Of a stretch of 64,000 nt of DNA, positions 27,390-35,644 are shown one piece after another. Source of the DNA: Paenibacillus sp. MAEPY2. GTDB taxonomy: Bacteria; Bacillota; Bacilli; Paenibacillales; Paenibacillaceae. Within the stretch, counting starts at the first letter, position 1, and every line of letters starts with the position of its first letter. The stretch spans positions 310,001 to 374,000 of the forward strand of contig NZ_AWUK01000004.1 in NCBI RefSeq assembly GCF_000499205.1, in the 5' to 3' direction. The notes below the pieces were generated by a model that had not been told where the DNA came from, made no database searches, and saw nothing but the letters and a program-made list of their open reading frames with translations. Position numbers and translations under genes: made by a program.

Positions 27390-27494
27390 TTGAACTTACT
27401 GTCGCCCGTTAGTTTCATCAATGAAGCTTCACATTTGATTTAACCGATTTCTGACTGGATGCCCTAGTGTCTTTGTTGAACGCCATCTTTTAGC
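27390..27494 (-). repeat. Cassette-type repeat between dinB-like and kinase genes
   Basis: The left box is TTGAACTTACTGTCG followed by CCCGTTAG (27390-27412). The right box is TTGAACGCCATCTTTTAGC (27476-27494). The middle has only a weak dyad (ATGAAGCTTCA). The kinase stop codon falls in the right box. Confidence 0.65.
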
Positions 27495-28110
27495 TTAAAT
27501 CTATAAGGACTTGTTTCGCATAAGCATCCCAGTCTGCTTTATCTGAGTCAATCTCTATAGTTGGAATCAATGATTGTTTCGTAGCAGTTCGAAGTTTTTC
27601 TTGATTATCTAAAAACGTTTCACATACTTGGGTAGCAGTAGACTTTCCCATCACATATGACTTCCAAGCTTCACCGCGACTTTCAATAAACCTAGGCTTA
27701 ACAGCATCCTTGGTCAAGGTTAAGAGTACACAATGTGCATTCATCCTGAATAGACGTTTCTCAAGCAACTCAATCTCAGGAGAGGCTTTAAATGCAGCTC
27801 TATGATTTATATGAAACCTCTCTAAAAGAAAGAATATACCTTTTGATGGTTTTGAATGACCAAGAGAGTTAATCCAATCGTATTGTTGTTCAAGATAATC
27901 AACATGTCGACTTAGAAGTGAAATATGTTCTTCCTTATCCATGGATCTTAAAACACCTTGGTATGAATGCAATACTTGTGAATAGTGTTCACTTACTGCA
28001 ACTATAGTTTTTTCACTATTCGGTGTTTGACTATGTAATCTCTTTATAGCAGAAAATAATGATGTTTTTCCTACAGTAGACATCCCTTCAATAATTACTC
28101 CCCGAATCAT
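27490..28110 (-). CDS. P-loop nucleotide kinase-like protein
   Basis: A 206-residue protein with an N-terminal Walker A motif (IIEGMSTVGKTSLFSAI), as in thymidylate-kinase-like or AAA-type small kinases. FFLLERFHINHRAAF resembles the Asp/Glu-Arg-Phe motif of deoxynucleoside kinases, and RFIESRGEAWKSYV could be the lid. The substrate is unknown. AGGAGG precedes ATG 28110. It sits between two repeat copies like a cassette. Confidence 0.75.
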   Translation of the reverse strand: MIRGVIIEGMSTVGKTSLFSAIKRLHSQTPNSEKTIVAVSEHYSQVLHSYQGVLRSMDKEEHISLLSRHVDYLEQQYDWINSLGHSKPSKGIFFLLERFHINHRAAFKASPEIELLEKRLFRMNAHCVLLTLTKDAVKPRFIESRGEAWKSYVMGKSTATQVCETFLDNQEKLRTATKQSLIPTIEIDSDKADWDAYAKQVLIDLS

Positions 28111-28140
28111 CTTCCTACTCCTCCTAAGCTTCGTGGTATT

Positions 28141-28222
28141 CTGTCCGTTAGTTGAACAAAAAGCAGCCGATCACGTTGGTCAGCTGCTTTCTTGGTTTTA
28201 TTAAAGCTATCTACCCGTTAGC
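28141..28222 (-). repeat. Cassette-type repeat, full copy (AGCAGCC hairpin)
   Basis: Left box CTGTCCGTTAGTTGAAC (28141-28157), hairpin AAAGCAGC with GCTGCTTT (28160-28190), right box ATTAAAGCTATC then TACCCGTTAGC ending at 28222. On the minus strand the stem is followed by TTTTTG, so it could terminate the lipoprotein gene to the right. Confidence 0.85.
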
Positions 28223-28229
28223 ATATGGA

Positions 28230-28850
28230 TTACAATGAGTCTTGCCCATATTCGTTCCAATATTGTTTTAAATGCTTTTGTAGCGCAAAATCAAGATCAA
28301 CATTATCATATTTCACTTCAACTTCGGCAGACATAATTGCCGTTCCCAAAGGTCCGCTGAGTCCTCTTGAACCTCCACTCATGCCAAGCTCAGGTAGCAA
28401 TTCAGCTTGGGAGTACCAGCGTTCTGCGTAATCCTTGGTACCGCCTGCATTTCTAACGATATATAGTCGATGCAGAATGTTAACATCATCCCGATAGCTA
28501 TAGTAAAAATAACCTTTTTCCTTAAGAGCATCCGTAATATTGATTTCTTCGCTGTTGACACTTACAATGAGCTGTTCCGAGGACTCTTTGACTACCCAAT
28601 CGCCATCGTTTTCGCTAACCATGGAGTCTGTATGGTTTTCTGCAACTTCATAGTGCAGGGAGGTTCCATTAGCAAAGACAACAGTCTGTCCTCTACCTTT
28701 GAAAAGCCTAGCATAATCAGTAGCGGTTGCATTTTCATATGCTTGACCTTGTTCGCTTGATAATTGTTCACCATCTTTTGTAACAGAACAAGCAACAAGG
28801 GTTAACACTAAAGTTGATAGTATAGTTATTTGTAACACTTTTTTTATCAT
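28230..28850 (-). CDS. Lipoprotein of unknown function
   Basis: A 206-residue protein with a lipoprotein signal (LSTLVLTLVACSVTKDG). The mature part is unrecognised. It contains FKGRGQTVVFANGTSLHYEV, NILHRLYIVRNAGGTKDYAE and a glycine-rich GMSGGSRGLSGPLG stretch. It is probably an outer-face membrane-anchored protein. It lies between two repeat copies and has no obvious operon partner. Confidence 0.75.
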   Translation of the reverse strand: MIKKVLQITILSTLVLTLVACSVTKDGEQLSSEQGQAYENATATDYARLFKGRGQTVVFANGTSLHYEVAENHTDSMVSENDGDWVVKESSEQLIVSVNSEEINITDALKEKGYFYYSYRDDVNILHRLYIVRNAGGTKDYAERWYSQAELLPELGMSGGSRGLSGPLGTAIMSAEVEVKYDNVDLDFALQKHLKQYWNEYGQDSL

Positions 28851-28930
28851 GACTCGGTTCTCTATCTCCCTTTTTCTTCTGATTGCTTAAATTACAATCT
28901 AGCATTAAACATCGGTAATGTATATCCTAT

Positions 28931-28996
28931 AACTAACCTAACCTGCCTAATAACTTAACAAAACAGCCGTTCACAATGATCGACTATAAAGGTATT
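28931..28996 (-). repeat. Cassette-type repeat, degenerate copy
   Basis: AACTAACCTAACCTGCCTAA then TAACTTAAC, followed by CAGCCGTTCAC and a weak partner. The later TATTAATCAAACCGTTACG may be the decayed right box. It lies upstream of the lipoprotein gene. Confidence 0.5.
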
Positions 28997-29057
28997 AATC
29001 AAACCGTTACGAATAAGATTAGGTTAATAATTCATTACGGATTTTCAGGAGGAGCAC

Positions 29058-29300
29058 ATGCTTAAAAAATATTTATCGAAGTATCCTCTATGGTTTACAG
29101 TTATATGGTGTTTGACTGCCTTAACTGTACTTTTAAATTTGCTGTTTTGGAGAAACGTTTTAATAATTCTCTTTTCAGTGATTGTTTTATATGTGGCTAA
29201 CGGATTTCGAGCGTGGAATAGTGATCGAAAGTTATCTCTTGTATCGTTTGTATTGACATTCGTTTTCTCTTATATATTTTATCGATTTTTGACTTTGTAG
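29058..29300 (+). CDS. Small two- or three-helix membrane protein
   Basis: An 80-residue hydrophobic protein preceded by AGGAGGAGCAC. Hydrophobic segments are WFTVIWCLTALTVLLNLLF, VLIILFSVIVLYVANGF and LVSFVLTFVFSYIFYRFL. No family recognised. It lies between two repeats, on the strand opposite to most neighbours. Confidence 0.65.
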   Translation: MLKKYLSKYPLWFTVIWCLTALTVLLNLLFWRNVLIILFSVIVLYVANGFRAWNSDRKLSLVSFVLTFVFSYIFYRFLTL

Positions 29301-29384
29301 ACGCTGCGGAGAAGCAATATGGCTTCCCCAAAAAATTGCCGAAAAGTTTGATGTTCGGTACAAAGGCTTCTTTTTTCTGGATAT

Positions 29385-29475
29385 TTGACTATCCTGCCTA
29401 TTATTTGAACAAAAGCAGCCGATCACATTGATCTGCTGCTTTCTTCATATTATTGAACTATCGTTTCCCGTTAGT
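29385..29475 (-). repeat. Cassette-type repeat, full copy, abutting a second repeat family
   Basis: Left box TTGACTATCCTGCCTATTA (29385-29403), hairpin AAGCAGC with GCTGCTT (29413-29442), right box TTGAACTATCG then TTTCCCGTTAG. Seven bases later a copy of the GGACCGAGAGC family begins, so two repeat types meet here. Confidence 0.85.
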
Positions 29476-29481
29476 TTAACA

Positions 29482-29524
29482 GGACCGAGAGCCGAATGAC
29501 CCGAAGCGTGAATATGATGTTAGC
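29482..29524 (-). repeat. Second repeat family, copy a (GAAGCGTGAATAT type)
   Basis: GGACCGAGAGC, nine variable bases, then CGAAGCGTGAATATGATG and TTAGC. The same core appears at 46481, 47437 and 48390, in each case just downstream of a minus-strand gene. Confidence 0.65.
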
Positions 29525-29546
29525 TGATGGATACGCCTTCTTTGGA

Positions 29547-30155
29547 CTATTTACTTACACTTTTCCCCTTAATCAACTTCTTAAAAGCAGTGTATTCTTT
29601 ATTAGATCTTATAAAATTTAATATCTCATTAGCACACTCACTCGATCTCATTATTTCAGTATTAAATTCAAGATCATACTCATTAAAGCAATACACGTTA
29701 TCGTATTGTGAACTTGCTAAACCAATCTCCCTGTCTCCTCTAAGTTGTTCTCTTCTAGCAAGTTCTTCCTTTGAACATTTAACTACTACGAATAAGACAG
29801 GGTGATCTGATAATAATTCAATACAAGTATTGAACCATTTGTCATTACCTATAACAGAATCTACAACTACGTTGTTTCCCATCGCAGAAAATAGTTTTAT
29901 TGTCGAGTAGTATAATGAAATCAACGGATCTGCAAGAATTTGATTTACTAATTGTCCATCCTCTGCACCATTTGTTTCAATACTCGGATATGTGCTATTA
30001 ACGAAATCTTTATAACTATGAAATACCCCATTAATAAAATTATCAAATGATAAATGTTGAAATGGGATATCAATTTGAGTTAATAATTCATTAGATATGC
30101 TTGTCTTTCCAGAACTTGAAGTACCATTAAGAAGAACTATAATCCCTGGCTTCAA
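29547..30155 (-). CDS. Chloramphenicol phosphotransferase-like P-loop protein
   Basis: A 202-residue protein resembling the CPT family, which phosphorylates chloramphenicol or other small molecules with ATP. Walker A is IVLLNGTSSSGKTSISNEL. NVVVDSVIGNDKWF, VLFVVVKCSKEELARREQLR then GDREIGLASSQ, and YDLEFNTEIMRSSECANEI match the family order. The start is TTG 30155 with AGGCGG before it. Actual substrate and resistance role are not shown by sequence. Very AT-rich relative to the DinB gene. Confidence 0.82.
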   Translation of the reverse strand: MKPGIIVLLNGTSSSGKTSISNELLTQIDIPFQHLSFDNFINGVFHSYKDFVNSTYPSIETNGAEDGQLVNQILADPLISLYYSTIKLFSAMGNNVVVDSVIGNDKWFNTCIELLSDHPVLFVVVKCSKEELARREQLRGDREIGLASSQYDNVYCFNEYDLEFNTEIMRSSECANEILNFIRSNKEYTAFKKLIKGKSVSK

Positions 30156-30187
30156 TAGAATCCGCCTTTCATAATTTTATTTTTGCG

Positions 30188-30273
30188 TATCTTTCCGCTA
30201 ACACTGAACTTCACGAAAATTATCCATTTTAAAGTATTCGCGAAGTTATTGAACAATCCTGCCCGTTAGTTCA
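30188..30273 (-). repeat. Cassette-type repeat covering a lipoprotein stop codon
   Basis: A decayed left box TCTTTCCGCTAACACTGAAC, a hairpin AACTTCACG with CGCGAAGTT, and a right box ATTGAACAATC then CTGCCCGTTAGTTC. The TGA of the lipoprotein gene (30271-30273) is inside the right box. Confidence 0.65.
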
Positions 30274-30771
30274 ATACGATAGAGGAGCAGTATCGTCCGG
30301 GTCTGAACCAGCTGATCCCCATACTTCCCCATCAACGCTATAACCGCCACCACTCCATTGAAGCAAGTAGCCCCCAGTACTCATGCCTTGTGTGAAACCT
30401 TCATTAATATTTATCCAATCCCGAGATTCCCCGGCAGCAATTGTTAAAGCGAAATACACTTTACTAGTATCTAAGTGCGTTAAACTAACATTGACTTCAT
30501 GTCTACTATTGTTCTTCATTAGAAGTTTTATATGTACAAATTCCGAATTTACGGAAAAGGGCTGCTGTACCGTTGCCCCTCCAGAAGCAATATAATGCGA
30601 GGGTTTATTCTCTTCTTCGCTTAAAAGGGTTGTACTTGTGGACTTGCTTGATACACTAGACTTAGGAGTAGACCTATTCTCTTCAGTTGGACTTGTTGAA
30701 TCACAGGCAGTTACGGTCGCTGTTGTTAAAGATAATGATAAAACAGCTAAAAAAAGCCCCTTTTTTTTCAC
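30271..30771 (-). CDS. Lipoprotein of unknown function
   Basis: A 166-residue protein from GTG 30771, preceded by GAGGGATA. The signal peptide (GLFLAVLSLSLTTATVTAC) gives a lipid-anchored cysteine, followed by a Ser/Thr-rich linker. The C-terminal part (FVHIKLLMKNNSRHEVNVSL, FALTIAAGESRDWININEGF) looks like an Ig-like or C2-like beta-sandwich exposed outside the cell. No known family was recognised. Confidence 0.72.
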   Translation of the reverse strand: MKKKGLFLAVLSLSLTTATVTACDSTSPTEENRSTPKSSVSSKSTSTTLLSEEENKPSHYIASGGATVQQPFSVNSEFVHIKLLMKNNSRHEVNVSLTHLDTSKVYFALTIAAGESRDWININEGFTQGMSTGGYLLQWSGGGYSVDGEVWGSAGSDPDDTAPLSY

Positions 30772-30884
30772 AACTATATCCCTCGTATTCTTTATTAGTT
30801 ATTCTAGAACCTATAAGACGTTCTTCAATATTAATAACGCTATCAAATCAATCAAAGTTACATCTGTAATTCACAAAGTGGCGC

Positions 30885-30930
30885 TGAGTTAACCTGCTAG
30901 TATATTTTTTGTTCACTTTAGCTTTTGCTG
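30885..30930 (-). repeat. Possible decayed cassette-type repeat
   Basis: GAGTTAACCTGCTAG then TTTGTTCACTTTAGC resemble the two boxes of the family without a clear hairpin. It lies just after the end of the gene at 30942. Confidence 0.3.
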
Positions 30931-30941
30931 AATCTTTCATT

Positions 30942-31259
30942 TCATAAGGATAAGTGATCATCCTCTACTTCTCCAGATAAATTAAATATCATTTGATACA
31001 TTGCAGTATATGCTTCTTTATAGTGTACTCTAAGTGTAATTACTACATGATTATAGCCATCATCTGGCCAATTAGTAATTCGAAGTGATACACTATCCAC
31101 GAACAACTCTATTTTATTTGGATTATATTCGGGGAATTCTTTATTAAATTCATCATTACATTCTTTCTTATAATTGTTAAAATAGTTCCAAAATCCTAAG
31201 TAACTCCGATCTTCTAAATTATACTCTTCAACAAAATCTTTTATTTCTTGAACATTCAT
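30942..31259 (-). CDS. Small acidic protein of unknown function
   Basis: A 105-residue soluble protein with no recognised family. It has a helical N-terminus (VQEIKDFVEEYNLEDRSYLG) and a strand-rich C-terminus (KIELFVDSVSLRITNWPDDG, VVITLRVHYKEAYTAMYQM). GGGGGC precedes ATG 31259. It may be co-transcribed with the lipoprotein gene upstream (44-base gap). Confidence 0.65.
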   Translation of the reverse strand: MNVQEIKDFVEEYNLEDRSYLGFWNYFNNYKKECNDEFNKEFPEYNPNKIELFVDSVSLRITNWPDDGYNHVVITLRVHYKEAYTAMYQMIFNLSGEVEDDHLSL

Positions 31260-31303
31260 ATTAATAGCCCCCGCTCTTATTCGACATAAGAATTCTAATA
31301 AGA

Positions 31304-31738
31304 TTATTTAACAAGAATTTCAATTGGATTCATTGTTAATGAGATATCCCCTGCAATATTTACAAGGAGATTTTGTTTCCCTTTTTTCGTTACTATAAAT
31401 TCATCTTCAACCTCAACTATTTGACCTGACTTAAACTCAGTTAAATATGCCATATCCGTATAATTACGCTCCTCATTACTACCCGAAAAGAAAAAACGAA
31501 TGATTGGTTTTCCATGGGAAACTTCAACGGGTTGAATACCCGTATATTTAAGAGTCCCTTTTACTTTTAGTGCTTCACCAGTAACTATACTAGTTGGCGT
31601 TGTTACTTCGAGAACAAAATCAGATGCTACTACACTTTGAGTCACAATTTCTTCATTTTTTTCTGTTGATGAACACCCAGCAAATATCATGGGTACCACG
31701 AATACCAACATTAAGATCCAACTACTCATTTTTGTCAC
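31304..31738 (-). CDS. Lipoprotein of unknown function with Ig-like fold
   Basis: A 144-residue protein. The signal peptide ends in VPMIFAGCSS, a lipobox. The mature domain (FVLEVTTPTSIVTGEALKVK, GTLKYTGIQPVEVSHGKPII) looks like a single immunoglobulin-like beta-sandwich. GTG 31738 is favoured by GAGAGGTG seven bases upstream; ATG 31729 is an alternative. Confidence 0.7.
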   Translation of the reverse strand: MTKMSSWILMLVFVVPMIFAGCSSTEKNEEIVTQSVVASDFVLEVTTPTSIVTGEALKVKGTLKYTGIQPVEVSHGKPIIRFFFSGSNEERNYTDMAYLTEFKSGQIVEVEDEFIVTKKGKQNLLVNIAGDISLTMNPIEILVK

Positions 31739-31846
31739 ATCATATCACCTCTCTCATACTACAACGGATTTATATAGAATTTGTTGCTTAATTTCAAGAA
31801 TACAAGTCATTCCGCTTTCGTAGTCTACTTAAAGTCAAATAAAATA

Positions 31847-31897
31847 GGCTCCCATGTAAGCTGGCAGCCTTAATTACTTTCGTTTTCCGTTAGTTTG
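31847..31897 (-). repeat. Cassette-type repeat, partial copy
   Basis: A hairpin GGCTCCCA with TGGCAGCC (31847-31869), followed by TTTCGTTTTCCGTTAG (31878-31893). It lies just after the gene that ends at 31908. Confidence 0.6.
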
Positions 31898-31907
31898 AAT
31901 TACTAAA

Positions 31908-32473
31908 TCATCTCATTGATTTTGCTAACGCGATCATTTCTTCTTTAGTTAATTCTCCGCTGTCCATTTCAATGAAAGTATCATTTTGTACCCATCGTAG
32001 GTATCCTCCTGGTATATGGTTAGCCCATGGTTCAAATCGCCCTTCGATTCCATTTATGTTCATTTTCTCTCCATGTTCATTAAACTTAAAATCCTCGACT
32101 ATAGTTCGTGTTGTACTTGTTCGGTTACGGACATCGACGTTAGTGACAACTCGGTTTACTTTATATCCAACCGCCTTGTGTTCTTCAATTCCAAACAAAT
32201 AGGTCTGTCCTGATTTATCAAAGAAATGAAGTCTAACTTTTGAAACTGATTGATTAAGAACAAACGGATATGGTTCCTTAAACTCTAATTTGTAGCTTTG
32301 AACCGAGTAAGACGGTGCAAGTAATTCGAAATCTGCAACAGTTTTCAGCTTGTCCAATTCAACATTTGAAAAAGCTGGCGTAGTTTAGCTGATGCGATGA
32401 GTAGGTCATTACTGAATCCGAGAGAAAGCATAAAGACAAAAATCAATGAAACCATCCGTTTAGACAAGGGCAT
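31908..32473 (-). pseudogene. Secreted protein gene of unknown function, interrupted by one frameshift
   Basis: ATG 32473 or TTG 32467 (GGAGGG upstream) opens a frame with a signal peptide (RMVSLIFVFMLSLGFSN, then ASAK) that stops early. The remaining 150 codons are open in another frame (FELLAPSYSVQSYKLEFKEP, VDVRNRTSTTRTIVEDFKF, IPGGYLRWVQNDTFIEMDSG). They join cleanly near 32384 if one A is added to an AAA run (ASAK-TTPAFSNVELDKLKTV). The mature part recalls DUF4367-like anti-sigma C-terminal domains, but this is uncertain. Confidence 0.65.
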
Positions 32474-32507
32474 TCCCTCCGAAGCTTTTGGTAATTTTAT
32501 GCCATTG

Positions 32508-32543
32508 TTTAATTCAACTATTCTTCCCTTTACCTTAATAAAG
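32508..32543 (-). repeat. Cassette-type repeat, right box only
   Basis: TTTAATTCAACTATTCTTCC followed by CTTTACCTTAAT matches the right box TTATTGAACTATCGTTTCCC with GTTAGCTTAA. No hairpin adjoins it. Confidence 0.45.
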
Positions 32544-32589
32544 TAAATCAGTGAAAGTAATTCCTTCTTAACTAACTAATCCATAAACA

Positions 32590-32622
32590 AAAAAATCCCA
32601 GAGTCGGTTACTCTGAGATCTC
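32590..32622 (-). terminator. Terminator downstream of the frameshifted gene at 32688
   Basis: CCAGAGT pairs with ACTCTGA-side bases, and on the minus strand the stem is followed by a run of seven T. It would end the transcript of the gene at 32688-33063. Confidence 0.65.
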
Positions 32623-32687
32623 CGCCACCACGCTTATATTTAATGGAGTGCAATTGATTTTCATTTGATAATCTTAAATGTTATTCT

Positions 32688-33063
32688 CTAACTCTCACCA
32701 GCGTCATCATCTACTCTGAGGTATACTGATCCAAACATAGGAATCATTAATTGTTTAGTCTTATCGTTGATTTGATTTAATTGGCGGGCTATTTCAGATT
32801 CGTTAAAAACCGTCTGTTTCTCTGCCCATGCAAAAGTACCATGTTCTGTAGATATCTGACCTATAAATCTGAATTTATCTGGATCTAAGTATGGACTTAT
32901 ATCCGGATCTTTTACTGGTTTGCTAGAACCAGTTGATTTTAGTTCCAAGTCATTTTTATCCTCTGTAGGTTTTAATATCGGAGTTAATGGATGAGTTGGT
33001 AGGCTGCGTTATTCCTGAGATCAGCATTATTAAAGAAACATTTAAAAGTATTTTTCGTAACAT
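32688..33063 (-). pseudogene. Exported protein gene of unknown function, frameshifted
   Basis: ATG 33063, with GGAGGTG before it, starts a signal peptide (MLRKILLNVSLIMLISGITQ). That frame stops soon. A second frame carries the rest (HPLTPILKPTEDKNDLELKS, FRFIGQISTEHGTFAWAEKQ, MIPMFGSVYLRVDDDAGES). The shift is near 33005. The family is not recognised. As with its neighbours, this may be decay or a sequence error. Confidence 0.6.
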
Positions 33064-33240
33064 ACTTATTCACCTCCAGGTTAGACTACTAAGACAAATT
33101 ATTTCCATCTAGCTCTGAGATATTCAGGATTTTAGAAACCCCATCATTGGTAAATTGTACAGATAGATCTATTCCCTTTTTTTGTGGTAGTATCGCTAAT
33201 ATTGTGTACATAACAAAAAAATATTAAGGGGTATACGTAA

Positions 33241-33788
33241 TTGCAGAACATACCACACGTTGATTTAATGATGAAGAAAAAATATTCTAAAATCATGATA
33301 GTTGTTGTCGTTCTCTTGATTATTGCTTCAACTTTTATTTTAATTGAAAGCTTAAACACTAAGAAAGAAGTTGAGGTTAATTCGAATTATTATACTGGTT
33401 TGTTGCGAGAGTACAGAAATTGGATGATACACTTTCTCAAACCAGTAAGATAGAGTCTAATCGAGAAATTGAGCAAATGTTTGATGTGTATACTTCCATT
33501 ATTTTAGTGAATGACCAATTAACTCTCTTAAAAGAAAATACTAAAACTTTTCCTGAACTAAATATTCTCATCAATGACTTTTTAATATTTAGGGGTGAAT
33601 ATGGTTATCTTGTAAAAGATCAATTAAAAGGTAATCGCGCTGATTCTCAAGTACGCATGAAAGTGGTCACACAGGTCAAATTATTCCTGAATAACTTGCC
33701 AAAAGAATACGAAAATTCGAAGGGATTTTCAGATCAGTTTAGTGCGGCAGCTGAGCATATTAAACCACTACTACATCTTAATTTCTAA
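33241..33788 (+). pseudogene. Membrane-anchored coiled-coil protein gene, frameshifted
   Basis: TTG 33241 (AAGGGG upstream) opens a frame with one membrane helix (IMIVVVVLLIIASTFILIES) and stops at 33453. The following part is open in another frame (SKIESNREIEQMFDVYTSII, LVNDQLTLLKENTKTFPELN). Adding one G near 33411 fuses them as LLREVQKLDDTLSQTS, a plausible helix. A terminator follows directly. The function is unknown. Confidence 0.6.
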
Positions 33789-33795
33789 TTTATTT

Positions 33796-33820
33796 GAGCC
33801 GCGGTTGCGGCTCTTTTTTT
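33796..33820 (+). terminator. Rho-independent terminator
   Basis: GAGCCGC pairs with GCGGCTC around a short loop, followed by seven T. It ends the plus-strand coiled-coil gene. Confidence 0.9.
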
Positions 33821-33836
33821 GATTTCAAGAATGAAT

Positions 33837-33932
33837 AACCACCTGCCCTTTAATTTAATAAAAAGAGCAGGATACCGAAGTACCTGCTCTTTAATGAGTA
33901 TATTATTCCACTATCGTTTCCCTTTAGTTTAG
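33837..33932 (-). repeat. Cassette-type repeat with a distinct hairpin
   Basis: Left box AACCACCTGCCCTTTAAT, hairpin AAAGAGCAGG with CCTGCTCTTT (33862-33892), right box ATTCCACTATCG then TTTCCCTTTAG. The boxes are family-like but the stem sequence differs, as the variable stems of attC sites do. Confidence 0.75.
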
Positions 33933-34019
33933 ACTGACATGAATCTTGTTCATTGCAAGCCAATGAAGAGTTTTAAACCGAGGATTCTTTCCAAACCGGT
34001 TGATGTGCTTGAATATCGC

Positions 34020-34469
34020 TCACATCTTACGAACAGAGGGCGAGTAAAATACGTCCGCATGCATATGTTGAATTTTGTCCCAGTTACCAGGATTGGTTGT
34101 GTCTGGAGTGCGTTGGTCCAAAATGGCCTGATATAGCACGGTCTTTTGTTCCAAATGTGCAATATGCCGTTTGGCTTCTTCGAGCTGAACGAGGGCCGCT
34201 TCTTTATGCTCCATCATGAGTGCGAAGCGTTGCGGGATGGTCGAATCCCCTTCGAGACATAGATCTATATACTTTTTGATAAATTCAATTGGCATCCCGG
34301 ATTGCTTGAGACATTTGACGCCATGCAACCAGTTGATCGATTCATCGTCGAACATCCGAATGTTGTTTTGATTGCGCTGTACGCTTGGCACCAGGCCTTT
34401 ATCCGTGTAAAAACGCACGGCGTGCTCGGTGAGTCCCGTTATCTTGGCGGCTTCTTTAACCGTATGCAT
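34020..34469 (-). CDS. MerR family transcriptional regulator
   Basis: A 149-residue regulator. The winged helix-turn-helix is TVKEAAKITGLTEHAVRFYT then DKGLVPSVQRNQNNIRMFDD, and a long dimerisation coiled coil follows (EHKEAALVQLEEAKRHIAHL). ATG 34469 has AAGGAGGG at ideal spacing; the longer reading to 34547 is not needed. It is divergent from the aldo/keto reductase gene, and a MerR-type promoter lies between them. The inducer is unknown; related members sense electrophiles. Confidence 0.9.
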   Translation of the reverse strand: MHTVKEAAKITGLTEHAVRFYTDKGLVPSVQRNQNNIRMFDDESINWLHGVKCLKQSGMPIEFIKKYIDLCLEGDSTIPQRFALMMEHKEAALVQLEEAKRHIAHLEQKTVLYQAILDQRTPDTTNPGNWDKIQHMHADVFYSPSVRKM

Positions 34470-34503
34470 GTGAAACCCTCCTTGAAAAAAATTTATAAGA
34501 CGC

Positions 34504-34534
34504 TTGCCTTCGTGTAGCACGAAGGTTCTAAGCT
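34504..34534 (+). promoter_or_regulatory. MerR-type promoter with 19-base spacer and central dyad
   Basis: TTGCCT (-35) and TAAGCT (-10) are separated by 19 bases, the long spacer typical of MerR-activated promoters. The dyad CCTTCGTG-TAG-CACGAAGG (34507-34525) fills the spacer. It reads toward the aldo/keto reductase gene. Confidence 0.8.
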
Positions 34535-34639
34535 TATTGTAATGCAAATTCAGCCGTATGTGGAATTAGCGTTGCAGTGCCCAATTCCCGGGATACGCGC
34601 CGTTTGCTGTTTTACAATTAAACCCTAGGAGGAATTACA

Positions 34640-35491
34640 ATGCAAACCGTAACATTAAACAATGGTGTGAAAATGCCGATCATCGGCTTTGGTGTCTACC
34701 AAGTTCCAGATGCTGAAGAATGCGAGAACTCCGTATATGAAGCGCTGATGGCTGGTTACCGTCTGATCGACACCGCCTCCGGTTATCTGAATGAGGAAGC
34801 GGTCGGACGTGCGATCAAGCGCAGCGGCATACCGCGTGAGGAGCTGTTCATTACGACCAAGCTCTGGGTTCAGGATGCCGACTACGAGCGCGCCAAGCTG
34901 GCTTTTTCCAAATCCTTAAAAAAGCTACAGCTCGACTATCTCGATCTATATCTTATTCACCAGCCGTTCGGCGATTACTACGGTGCTTGGCGTGCGATGG
35001 AAGACCTGTACCGCGAAGGTAAAATCAAGGCGATCGGTGTCAGCAACTTCCTACCCGACCGTCTTATGGACCTTATCGTGCATAATCAAATCGTGCCTGC
35101 CGTTAACCAGGTCGAAACGCACCCGTTTTATCAACAGATTGAGAATGGTGCTTTTATGAAGGAGCAGGGAGTGCAGCACCAGTCGTGGGCACCATTCGCA
35201 GAAGGAAGGGGCAACCTGTTCGGCAACGAAGTGCTGACATCGATCGCGTCAAAACACAATAAGTCTGTCGCCCAGGTCGTGTTGCGTTGGCTTGTTCAGC
35301 ATGAAGTCGTTGTAATTCCAAAATCGGTAAAAAAAGAGCGGATCGTCGAAAACTTCAACATTTTTGATTTTGAGTTGAGCGCGGACGATATCGAACAAAT
35401 TTCCACCCTTGATACGCGGGAAAGTCTTTTCTTATCGTACCGCGATCCCGAAGTCGCCAAGATGATGGGCAACTGGAAAATCGATTTGTAA
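34640..35491 (+). CDS. Aldo/keto reductase
   Basis: A 283-residue NADPH-dependent TIM-barrel reductase. [20 protein letters not shown] and [20 protein letters not shown] carry the catalytic Asp and Tyr, and LFITTKLW holds the catalytic Lys. [24 protein letters not shown] and the C-terminal [14 protein letters not shown] cofactor motif complete the family pattern. The role is likely aldehyde detoxification. AGGAGGAATTACA precedes the ATG. It is controlled by the divergent MerR gene through a 19-base-spacer promoter. Confidence 0.93.
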   Translation: MQTVTLNNGVKMPIIGFGVYQVPDAEECENSVYEALMAGYRLIDTASGYLNEEAVGRAIKRSGIPREELFITTKLWVQDADYERAKLAFSKSLKKLQLDYLDLYLIHQPFGDYYGAWRAMEDLYREGKIKAIGVSNFLPDRLMDLIVHNQIVPAVNQVETHPFYQQIENGAFMKEQGVQHQSWAPFAEGRGNLFGNEVLTSIASKHNKSVAQVVLRWLVQHEVVVIPKSVKKERIVENFNIFDFELSADDIEQISTLDTRESLFLSYRDPEVAKMMGNWKIDL

Positions 35492-35541
35492 ACCTTGATC
35501 GACCGAAACTCATCACGTTTTAAACTCTTTTATTAAGAAAG

Positions 35542-35633
35542 GACAACTTTCTGCCCCTTAGTTTAACAAAAAGCAGCCGATTACATAAATCGGCTGCTTT
35601 CGCATTTTTATTTAACTACCCTTTCCCGTAAGC
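35542..35633 (-). repeat. Cassette-type repeat, full copy with 13-base stem
   Basis: Left box ACAACTTTCTGCCCCTTAG, then AAAGCAGCCGATT with AATCGGCTGCTTT (35570-35600), then right box TTTAACTACCC followed by TTTCCCGTAAGC. It lies between two genes and just after the stop of the gene at 35645. Confidence 0.85.
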
Positions 35634-35644
35634 GTAATGATGTA

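Noticed and set aside
33144..33359. A 71-codon minus-strand frame
   Set aside because: Antisense to the frameshifted coiled-coil gene and without start signals.
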